From Rickettsiales bacterium (GTDB lineage Bacteria; Pseudomonadota; Alphaproteobacteria; Rickettsiales; UBA1997): DNA of 64,000 nucleotides. Position numbers and translations under genes: made by a program. The first letter of the stretch is position 1, and the number at the start of each line of letters is the position of its first letter. Shown in pieces: positions 1-6,693 of the stretch. Where the stretch lies: the NCBI GenBank assembly GCA_017999675.1, contig JAGNLL010000001.1, positions 1-64,000 of the forward strand. The letters run 5' to 3'. A model generated the notes under the pieces. It was not told the DNA's origin, made no database searches, and saw only the letters and a program-made list of their open reading frames with translations.

Positions 1-698
1 TTGCCCTGCACCACTTCTTGCAGCGCGTTTTCTTCTTTGATTGAAAAAACCACAATTGGCAATTTGTTGTCTTTAGCCAGTGTAATTGCGGTTTGGTCCA
101 TCACTTTCAAATCTTGTTTTATCACGTCGATGTATTTCACCTTGTCGTAGCGCACGGCGTTTTTGTCGAGTTTTGGGTCGGCCGAATAAACACCGTCAAC
201 TTGCGTGCCTTTTAAAATGCCGTCACAGCCCATTTCAACGGCACGAAGAACCGCCGCAGTGTCGGTGGTAAAAAATGGATTACCAGTGCCGGCAGTAAAA
301 ATTACCACACGACCTTTTTCTAAATGGCGTGAGGCGCGGCGCTTGATGTAAGGCTCACAAACACTGTTCATTGTAATTGCTGAGGCCATGCGAGTGGCAA
401 TTCCAAATTTTTCTAACGCGCTTTGCAAAGCCAAGCCGTTGATGCAGGTGGCCAGCATTCCCATGTAGTCTGCGGTCACTCTTTCAATGCCGGCTGCGGC
501 TTGTGAAACGCCGCGAAAAATATTGCCGCCGCCAATCACAACACAAATTTCGCAACCCATTTTGTGAGCGGCGCTAATTTGATTGCAAATTTTTTGAATG
601 GCGTCGATGTCGTGACCAAAAGGCTTGTCGCCCATCATTGCTTCGCCAGATACTTTGAAGAGAACGCGTTTAAATTTTAGTTCAGATTTGTTGGGCAT
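1..698 (-). CDS. pyrH: UMP kinase (partial, 3' end outside window)
   Basis: Uridylate kinase phosphorylates UMP to UDP in the cytoplasm, the committed step toward UTP and CTP. The frame reads from an ATG at 698-696 to the window edge without a stop, about 232 codons of a family usually near 240. The N-terminal stretch [12 protein letters not shown] is followed by [10 protein letters not shown] and the later phosphate-binding segment [13 protein letters not shown], all typical of bacterial hexameric PyrH. It is the third gene of the classic rpsB-tsf-pyrH cluster. A hairpin just after tsf suggests part of its transcription is separate. No Shine-Dalgarno motif is visible before the ATG; the leader is A/T-rich. 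Confidence 0.95.
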   Translation of the reverse strand, partial: MPNKSELKFKRVLFKVSGEAMMGDKPFGHDIDAIQKICNQISAAHKMGCEICVVIGGGNIFRGVSQAAAGIERVTADYMGMLATCINGLALQSALEKFGIATRMASAITMNSVCEPYIKRRASRHLEKGRVVIFTAGTGNPFFTTDTAAVLRAVEMGCDGILKGTQVDGVYSADPKLDKNAVRYDKVKYIDVIKQDLKVMDQTAITLAKDNKLPIVVFSIKEENALQEVVQG

Positions 699-743
699 TT
701 AGATTGTTTTAATATTTTTTTAGACAGGTTTCTAGCTAAGCAC

Positions 744-774
744 AAAAAAAATGCCTCTTTCGAGGCATTTTTTA
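744..774 (-). terminator. Rho-independent terminator after tsf
   Basis: The stem ATGCCTC/GAGGCAT with a four-base loop lies at 751-768. It is flanked by A-tracts on the left and T-tracts on the right, so it could act in both directions, and it overlaps the tsf stop codon. It should attenuate read-through from rpsB-tsf into pyrH. Confidence 0.8.
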
Positions 775-1686
775 CTTCGTCATTGACGCCACTTCGGCGG
801 CAAAGTCATTTTCTTTTTTCTCAATTCCTTCGCCAAGAATGAAAAGTTTGAAACCGGTTAATTTAGTTTCGCCGTTTTCTTTTCCAAACTGGGCAACCAA
901 ATCTTTAATTTTCAATTTGTCGTCCATTACGAATAGCTGCTCCATTAGAACTGCTTCTTCGTAGTATTTTCTGATGCGGCCTTCGATCATTTTGTCAATG
1001 ATGCTTTCAGGCTTGCCTGAAGCGCGCGCTTGGTCTTTGAAAATTTCGGTTTCGCGAGCAAGTTTTGCTGGTTCAACTGATTCAATTGTTAAAGCGTCAG
1101 GCTTTGCAGCTGCAACGTGCATTGCAATTTTTTTACCTAAATCTTCTAACTTTTCTTTTGCAGCACCTGATTCAAGAGCAACCAAAACAGCAATTTTACC
1201 AATGTTGGCAGAAATTGCATTGTGCACGTAGCTAACAACTAAGCCGTTAGAAACTGACAAACCGCCAATTCTTCTGACGTTAATGTTTTCGCCAATAACG
1301 CCGATTTGGTTTTTAACTTCTTCTTCAACTGAGTGAGCAGCGCCAACAAAATTAGCGGCTTTAAGTTTTTCAACATCGTCACCAAAGCTAAGTGCCATTT
1401 TGGCAATTGCGGCAGTGAATTCTTGAAATTTTGGAGTGCGCGCAACGAAGTCAGTTTCAGAGTTTACTTCAACTACTGAGGCTTTGTTAGTGTCAATTGC
1501 AACAGCAACAGCACCTTCAGAAGTCACGCGTCCGCTTTTTTTACCAGCAGCCGAAAGGCCTTTTTTTCTAAGCCAGTCAATTGATTTTTCAAAATCGTCA
1601 CCATTTTCAGCCAAAGCTTTGTTGCAATCTGCAATACCACATCCTGTGGTTTCGCGAAGTTTTTTAATGAGAGCTAGATCTGCCAT
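772..1686 (-). CDS. tsf: Elongation factor Ts
   Basis: EF-Ts is the nucleotide exchange factor that regenerates EF-Tu-GTP during elongation. The 304-residue protein opens with the canonical UBA-like module (KKLRETTGCGIADCNKAL), followed by the TDFVAR segment and the dimerisation/core domains ending in an FILGEG-type region. Length is normal for proteobacterial EF-Ts. It lies 90 bp downstream of rpsB on the same strand, as in most bacteria. The bases before its ATG read CCTTTAAAAA on the coding strand, so no ribosome-binding motif is present. Confidence 0.97.
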   Translation of the reverse strand: MADLALIKKLRETTGCGIADCNKALAENGDDFEKSIDWLRKKGLSAAGKKSGRVTSEGAVAVAIDTNKASVVEVNSETDFVARTPKFQEFTAAIAKMALSFGDDVEKLKAANFVGAAHSVEEEVKNQIGVIGENINVRRIGGLSVSNGLVVSYVHNAISANIGKIAVLVALESGAAKEKLEDLGKKIAMHVAAAKPDALTIESVEPAKLARETEIFKDQARASGKPESIIDKMIEGRIRKYYEEAVLMEQLFVMDDKLKIKDLVAQFGKENGETKLTGFKLFILGEGIEKKENDFAAEVASMTK

Positions 1687-1776
1687 TTTTTAAAGGAATT
1701 TGAGGTTGGAAGGAGAGTTTATTCGAGGAGTTGTCGCCCCGCCGTTTGACGGGACAACAACTTAAAAAAAAGAAAG

Positions 1777-2769
1777 TTATTTCTTAGCTGCAGGTTTTTT
1801 AGCAGCTGGTTTTTTAGCAGCTGGTTTAGCAGCTGGTTTAGCAGCGGCTTTTTCAGCCACTGGTTTTGCAGCTGGTTTTTCTTCAGCAGCTTTTTCTTCA
1901 ACTTTTTTTACGATTTCTTTTTTCTTAAAATCTTTAGCTGGGCCTTTTCTGTCGTTAAAAGCTGGTCTTTTTTCAGCGTGCTTTTCAGCAGCTTTTTTCT
2001 CAGCAGCGGCAGTTTTCATTTCTGAAATATTTTCGTTGCTAAGTTTGCTAACGTCCACACCAGCAATTGACATGTTTTCTTTAATGCCGGCGATTGCAGC
2101 GTCAGAAATTAAACGGCAGTAAAGTTTAATTGATTTTGCAGAGTCGTCGTTTCCAGGGATTGGAAAAGCAATGCCGTCTGGATTGCAGTTAGAATCAAGA
2201 ATCGCCATGATTGGCACGCCCAATTTTTTAGCTTCAGCAATTGCCAAAGATTCTTTGAAGGTGTCAATTACAAACACAACGTCAGGAGCGCCGCCCATGT
2301 TTTTAATACCACCCAAAGCTTGCTCAAGTTTGTTTCTTTGTCTTTCAAGAACCAATTTTTCTTTTTTGTTGTAGTCAACTTCTTCGCTGTTCAAGCGTTC
2401 TTCGATTTTTCTCAAAGTTTTGATTGATTGCGAAACTGTTTTCCAGTTAGTCAACATGCCGCCTAACCATCTGAAGTTAACGTAATATTGGCCGCATCTC
2501 TTTGCTGCTTCAGCAATTGGCTCAATAGCTTGTTTCTTGGTGCCTACGAACAAAATGCGTCCGTTATTTTTGGCAATGCCGTGAACTGTTTTAAGTGCGT
2601 TGTGAAGAAGATTCGCAGTTTTTGTTAGGTCAATAATGCTAACACCGTTGCGGTTGGTGTGAATGTATTTGGTCATTTTCGGATTACGACGCATGGTCTT
2701 GTGGCCGAAGTGAACACCAGCTTCTAGAAGCTGTTTAATGGTAAATTGTGGAAGTTCTTGTTTAGACAT
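1777..2769 (-). CDS. rpsB: 30S ribosomal protein S2 with long Ala/Lys-rich tail
   Basis: Ribosomal protein S2 joins the 30S subunit late and is needed for S1 binding. Residues 1 to about 235 are a standard S2 ([24 protein letters not shown], split here only by description; [21 protein letters not shown]). The remaining roughly 95 residues form a low-complexity tail of Ala, Lys, Pro and Glu, ending in repeated PAAKK units. The whole protein is 330 residues against about 240-260 for most S2. First gene of the rpsB-tsf-pyrH block; the leader has no Shine-Dalgarno motif. The tail is probably disordered and may contact RNA, which is inference. Confidence 0.96.
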   Translation of the reverse strand: MSKQELPQFTIKQLLEAGVHFGHKTMRRNPKMTKYIHTNRNGVSIIDLTKTANLLHNALKTVHGIAKNNGRILFVGTKKQAIEPIAEAAKRCGQYYVNFRWLGGMLTNWKTVSQSIKTLRKIEERLNSEEVDYNKKEKLVLERQRNKLEQALGGIKNMGGAPDVVFVIDTFKESLAIAEAKKLGVPIMAILDSNCNPDGIAFPIPGNDDSAKSIKLYCRLISDAAIAGIKENMSIAGVDVSKLSNENISEMKTAAAEKKAAEKHAEKRPAFNDRKGPAKDFKKKEIVKKVEEKAAEEKPAAKPVAEKAAAKPAAKPAAKKPAAKKPAAKK

Positions 2770-2928
2770 ATTTTTTAAATTTATTGGTTAGTTACCAAAC
2801 AACAGCAAACACGCCCCAGCCCTTAAAGATCAAAGATTGGCAGCATGCACCAAAGCGCTTTTGTTGTTTGTGAAATAATTTTTTCTCGAATGAGAAATCC
2901 CTTTGAAAGAACTCCAAAGAGGCCGCGC

Positions 2929-2956
2929 GTTTTAGAAACCACTAACAAAAATGCAA
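2929..2956 (-). promoter_or_regulatory. Candidate sigma-70 promoter for rpsB
   Basis: On the minus strand TTGCAT (2956-2951) is followed after 16 bases by TAAAAC (2934-2929), about 160 bp before the rpsB start. The surrounding 256-bp divergent region (2770-3025) holds no tRNA or open frame that I can recognise. The match is modest and unverified. Confidence 0.35.
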
Positions 2957-3025
2957 CTTAGATTTTGCTCAATTAAATTTAGATTTTAGCTTCACCAACC
3001 CCTACAAAATTTACAAAACTTCCAA

Positions 3026-3742
3026 ATGATTATTTTCCCGGCAATCGACCTTAAAAACGGTCAATGTGTACGCCTGTTTAAAGGCGACATGAACCAAGCT
3101 ACAGTCTTTCACGACAACCCCGCAGAGCAAGCCAAAGAGTTTGAAGATTTGGGTTTTAAATTTTTGCACGTGGTTGATTTAGACGGTGCAATTTCTGGCA
3201 ATTCGGCCAATGAAAAATCAGTGCGCGAAATTTTAAAAGCCGTGAAAATTCCGGTGCAATTGGGTGGTGGAATTCGCTCAATTGAAGCAATTGAAAAGTG
3301 GCTAGATCTTGGCGTAAACCGTGTAATTCTTGGCACCGTGGCAGCAAAAAATCCTGAATTGGTAATTGAGGCCTGCGCAAAATTTCCTAAACAAATCGTA
3401 ATTGGAATTGACGCCAAAGACGGTTTTGTGGCAACCGAAGGCTGGGTTGAAACTTCAGAAATGACCGCCCTCAAGCTTGCCAAAAAATTTGAATACCACG
3501 GCGCCGCAGCGATTATTTACACCGACATTTCGCGCGACGGAACCTTGACTGGCGCCGATTTAGAAGGCACAAAACATTTGGCTGACAAATTGCTAATTCC
3601 AGTAATTGCGTCGGGCGGAATTGGAAATTTGGACGACGTTTTAAAAATTAAAGCCCTAAAAAAACACGGCGTGATTGGCGCGATTGTTGGGCGCGCGCTG
3701 TACGACAAGAAGATTAACGCGAAGGATTTGGTTAATTTGTAG
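3026..3742 (+). CDS. hisA: Phosphoribosylformimino-5-aminoimidazole carboxamide ribotide isomerase
   Basis: HisA catalyses the Amadori-type isomerisation of ProFAR to PRFAR, the fourth step of histidine synthesis. The 238-residue protein is a complete TIM barrel: IFPAIDLKNGQCVRL with the catalytic Asp at residue 8, the phosphate-binding GGGIRS loop, GIDAKDG with the second catalytic Asp, and IASGGIG near the C-terminus. It stands alone, divergent from rpsB and converging on the nuclease gene; hisG is 17 kb away, so the his genes are dispersed. The leader is C/A-rich and lacks a ribosome-binding motif. Confidence 0.96.
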   Translation: MIIFPAIDLKNGQCVRLFKGDMNQATVFHDNPAEQAKEFEDLGFKFLHVVDLDGAISGNSANEKSVREILKAVKIPVQLGGGIRSIEAIEKWLDLGVNRVILGTVAAKNPELVIEACAKFPKQIVIGIDAKDGFVATEGWVETSEMTALKLAKKFEYHGAAAIIYTDISRDGTLTGADLEGTKHLADKLLIPVIASGGIGNLDDVLKIKALKKHGVIGAIVGRALYDKKINAKDLVNL

Positions 3743-3745
3743 TTA

Positions 3746-3855
3746 TTTTTAGGTCCCCGAGCAAAGCACGCAGTGCGTCGTCGAGGGGCCCGAAGCGAGT
3801 GCTTTCTTCGGGCCCCTCGACGACGCACTGCGTGCTTTGCTCGGGGACCTAAAAA
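3746..3855. repeat. Long inverted repeat (family D), 49-bp arms
   Basis: Arms 3746-3794 and 3807-3855 are exact reverse complements, with a 12-base loop between them. The core includes GTCCCCGAGCAAAGCACGC. It lies between the convergent hisA and nuclease genes and could act as a bidirectional terminator: T-runs and A-runs form the outermost pairs. No transposase is associated. It shares its organisation, though not its sequence, with the other foldback repeats in the window. Confidence 0.9.
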
Positions 3856-3864
3856 CCATTTAAC

Positions 3865-4872
3865 CTAAAACACCTCAACCACCCCCAAATCAAGCAATCT
3901 CTGGCTCAAATACACCCCAGAATCCGCAACTTTCTGCAAGTCGCCCTCTCCTGTTTCACTAAAAAAAACGTCGGCAATGTAGCGGCCGTAAATGTCGGTT
4001 TTGTTGGTTTTTACAATTAAAAACGGCGCGCTTTTTAAAATTTTTTTCAGCGCCTCAAACGCTTTTTGCCCCTCGTCACTTTCAATTTCTGCGGCATTAA
4101 TTTTTGCCAAACGCAAATTTTCGCGGTGCTGCATTTTAAAACCCAAATCCAAAATCACGTGAATGGTGTCGCCGTCAACCACGCGCTCCAAGCGCGCTTT
4201 GTAAGTGTGCATTTTGGTTGATTTTGTGGTCGATTTTTTCAGCAAAAATTTGTCGCCACTTTTTTTGCTCTCAACAATTTCGCCGTCTTTTAACTTGGTT
4301 TCAATTTCGCAAAACATGTTGAAGCCAAGGTCGACAAAACTTTGTGGCGAATCTTCAAAAACCTTGATTTTGTAAGTAAAAAGCTGGCCGCGCGTGACCG
4401 AAAATTTCGTAATTTTTTTCTGTTCAACTTTTTTTCTCGTCTTTTTTTTTGCTGCTTTGTTCTCTTTGGCAATTGCTTGCTGCAGCTCATTTGCCTTCAA
4501 ATTATTTTTAATTGTTAAGTCTTCCAAAATTTTTCTTTTTTCTTCGCTTTGCAGCGAAGCCAAGGCCCTGTAGTGACTCCAGCTCAAATCATTTTCTTTT
4601 TTTGGCAATTCTGGGTAAGATTTGTAAAAGCTGCGCATTTGGTAGAGAGCTCTTTTTGTAATTGCGGTGTCCTTCTCGAGCTGCTTAATTAAATGCTCGC
4701 CGTAGCCCGTGCTGTTATTTTTTAGCAAATGCTCTTCAACCATTTTTCCAATTTGCCAGCTCATTACTACCTTTTCTCGGTTAACAATTTGCACAATATT
4801 TTGCTGAGCTTGAGCAATTGTTGCTTTGATTTGGGCAAGCAAGTTTTCGTAATTATTTAGCGTAATTTGCAT
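3865..4872 (-). CDS. DUF1016-N-like / staphylococcal-nuclease fusion protein
   Basis: This is a predicted two-domain nuclease of 335 residues. Residues about 10-135 resemble the DUF1016 (YhcG-type) N-terminal helical domain (MSWQIGKMVEEH, LYQMRSFYKSYP, LSWSHYRAL). A basic linker and a middle segment follow. Residues about 224-305 are an SNase (thermonuclease) domain with VVDGDTIHV at 231-239, Arg254 and Glu262 in the LRLAKINAAE stretch, and Arg297 in DIYGRY. These correspond to the three catalytic SNase residues, so activity is plausible. There is no signal peptide. Unlike most genes here it has a good ribosome-binding site (AAGGAG) 9 bases before the ATG. It follows two ankyrin genes, and a paralogue at 44423-45406 also adjoins an ankyrin gene. 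Target unknown. Confidence 0.85.
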   Translation of the reverse strand: MQITLNNYENLLAQIKATIAQAQQNIVQIVNREKVVMSWQIGKMVEEHLLKNNSTGYGEHLIKQLEKDTAITKRALYQMRSFYKSYPELPKKENDLSWSHYRALASLQSEEKRKILEDLTIKNNLKANELQQAIAKENKAAKKKTRKKVEQKKITKFSVTRGQLFTYKIKVFEDSPQSFVDLGFNMFCEIETKLKDGEIVESKKSGDKFLLKKSTTKSTKMHTYKARLERVVDGDTIHVILDLGFKMQHRENLRLAKINAAEIESDEGQKAFEALKKILKSAPFLIVKTNKTDIYGRYIADVFFSETGEGDLQKVADSGVYLSQRLLDLGVVEVF

Positions 4873-4916
4873 TTGACCTCGCTCCTTTAAATTAGTGGGT
4901 TTGTGGCTATTTTTTT

Positions 4917-4944
4917 AAATTGTGCACACCGGTGTGCACAATTT
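4917..4944. promoter_or_regulatory. Perfect 28-bp palindrome upstream of the nuclease gene
   Basis: The two 14-base halves, AAATTGTGCACACC and its reverse complement, meet without a spacer at 4930/4931. It lies 45 bp before the nuclease start, in the 137-bp gap after the upstream ankyrin gene. On the nuclease strand it is followed by A residues rather than a T-run, so an operator or protein-binding site fits better than a terminator. Function is inferred. Confidence 0.55.
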
Positions 4945-5009
4945 GATTTTTGAGCTAAGCGAAGCAGCCGATTTCTTAGAAATACTGAGTTTTATTTGCC
5001 CGAGCTTTT

Positions 5010-6680
5010 CTAGCGCTGTTGCTGCAAAATTTTTAAAAGCCTAGATCCAGAACCCTCTTCAACTGTCGAACTCGGATCTCTTAATTCACCAGCCGCAAAT
5101 TCTCCACCTTCACCAAAGAGTGTGTTAATTAACTGCTGCTCTTCCAGTAATGCTTTTGGAACAAATGAAGCGGCTTTTAAATTTAAAGAATTTGCTTCTG
5201 GCGGGGTTGGCAACTCTGCAGCAATTTTGTCTGCAACTTCAGTTGCTTCAGAAGGCTGCGGAGAGTGTTTTTGAGTTATTTCGGATTCCTCTTCCAACAA
5301 AATTTCTTCCTGCTCTGGCCTTACTACATTCTTTTTCACTGGCTTATTTTTTAATTTTTTTTCTTTAGGAACCAAAGCTTCAAACTCTGTAATTACCTTT
5401 CTAACTTTCGAATCATTTTTTGCTGCAACTCGCAACTCCTGCAGCAATGTGGTGTTTTGTGCCGCCTTTTCTGGATCTTTCAATCCAATTACAACTTTTG
5501 GATTTTTGGCAAGTTTGAAAAAATAATCCGACCGATTAATCACAAGTGCAGTTTTTAATCCGTCAGTAATGCTGTCAAAATCCAAATCTTTTTTTCCCAC
5601 AGCGGCATTTGCAATCCCACTATTTCCACTGCGCAACGCAAAACTTAAAACAGAAACTCCACCCTCAGCTTTGGCGTTAATTTGAGCGCCCCCAGCAATT
5701 AATTTTTCAAAATCAGCCAAGTCGCCAAAGCGCGCCGCAAAGTGCAAAATTGTGAGGCCCTCAGGGGTTACAAGATTGCTTAAATTAAGTTCGGTTAGCT
5801 CGTCGCTTAATCTTAAAATTGTTTTTACTTCGCTTTTTTGCGGTGCGGTGTTGGCAATTTTTTTGCCTGCCGAATCTTTTAAACTGTGCAAAATCTGGCG
5901 CAGCTCTTCCAATTTTTGTGCTGGGGTTTGCGGCGGCAATTCTGCGCCCCTAAAACCACTTTCACGCTCTTCAATTAGGTGCGACAAAATTTCGTAGCCA
6001 TTCATTCTGGCAAGTGCCGCAGCGGTATTTCCTTGTGCGTCGCGCAAATCAGCGTTGGCGCCAAATTGTAAAAACAACTGGGTCATTTCTCTGTTGCCCA
6101 TTGAAGCCGCAATCATTAGGGCCGTTGATCCAGGGTAAATAAAAAGCTCAGGCCTTTTTTTAGAAGGGTAAAACCCTTCATTGAGAGTAAAATCAATGCT
6201 GCGCGCGCTAATTTGCAAAATTTCTCGCGCTATTTTGTGCAAGCCGCGCTCTGCCGAAAAAGTTAGTAGGGTGTTTCCCACTGTGTCTTGCGCGTCAACG
6301 CTGGCGCCGCGCGCAAGCAACAAATTGAAGGCTGAAAATTTTTCAGCAAAAAGCGCCGTCATTATTGGAGTGCTGCCAGAGTAGCTTCGCGCTTCTTTGT
6401 TGGCGCCAAAATCTAGCAAAGTGTGAGCAATGTTTAGGTTTTCTAAAAACACCGCCCAAGACAACGCCGAATACTGAAATTCTGCGCCGTCAACCACGTT
6501 TGGATTGACGCCAGCTTTTAGCAAAATTCTAACAACCGTTTCTTGGCCTTGCTTGACTGCGGTAATTAGTGGCGGCTCACTTAAACCTTCGCCGTTAATT
6601 TTTTCGACGCCCAGCCTTCTCAAAAACTTTCTAGCCTCTTCTGCGTTTGACTCTGGACCAGTGGCTAAATTTTTTGACAT
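5010..6680 (-). CDS. Ankyrin-repeat protein (556 aa)
   Basis: A cytoplasmic-type protein without signal peptide or membrane segment. Ankyrin repeats are recognisable at about residues 34-240 (several TPLxxA/LLxxGA-like units, e.g. GSTPIMTAL, LLARGASVDAQD, STALMIAAS) and again at 304-350 (GLTILHFAARFGD, GGAQINAKAEGG). After the second block comes DLDFDSITDGLK, a helical segment, and a charged, probably disordered C-terminal third (about 435-556). The second block and following helices match the same region of the larger ankyrin protein upstream, so the two look like paralogues; this one lacks the NTase-like domain. It is 13 bp downstream of that gene and likely co-transcribed. A role in binding host or bacterial proteins is inferred. 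Confidence 0.85.
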   Translation of the reverse strand: MSKNLATGPESNAEEARKFLRRLGVEKINGEGLSEPPLITAVKQGQETVVRILLKAGVNPNVVDGAEFQYSALSWAVFLENLNIAHTLLDFGANKEARSYSGSTPIMTALFAEKFSAFNLLLARGASVDAQDTVGNTLLTFSAERGLHKIAREILQISARSIDFTLNEGFYPSKKRPELFIYPGSTALMIAASMGNREMTQLFLQFGANADLRDAQGNTAAALARMNGYEILSHLIEERESGFRGAELPPQTPAQKLEELRQILHSLKDSAGKKIANTAPQKSEVKTILRLSDELTELNLSNLVTPEGLTILHFAARFGDLADFEKLIAGGAQINAKAEGGVSVLSFALRSGNSGIANAAVGKKDLDFDSITDGLKTALVINRSDYFFKLAKNPKVVIGLKDPEKAAQNTTLLQELRVAAKNDSKVRKVITEFEALVPKEKKLKNKPVKKNVVRPEQEEILLEEESEITQKHSPQPSEATEVADKIAAELPTPPEANSLNLKAASFVPKALLEEQQLINTLFGEGGEFAAGELRDPSSTVEEGSGSRLLKILQQQR

Positions 6681-6693
6681 TTTTTTTAAGAGT

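Noticed and set aside
4917-4944. The 28-bp palindrome as terminator of the upstream ankyrin gene
   Set aside because: On the minus strand the hairpin is followed by A residues, not T. A terminator for + strand transcription would be possible but no + strand gene ends there.
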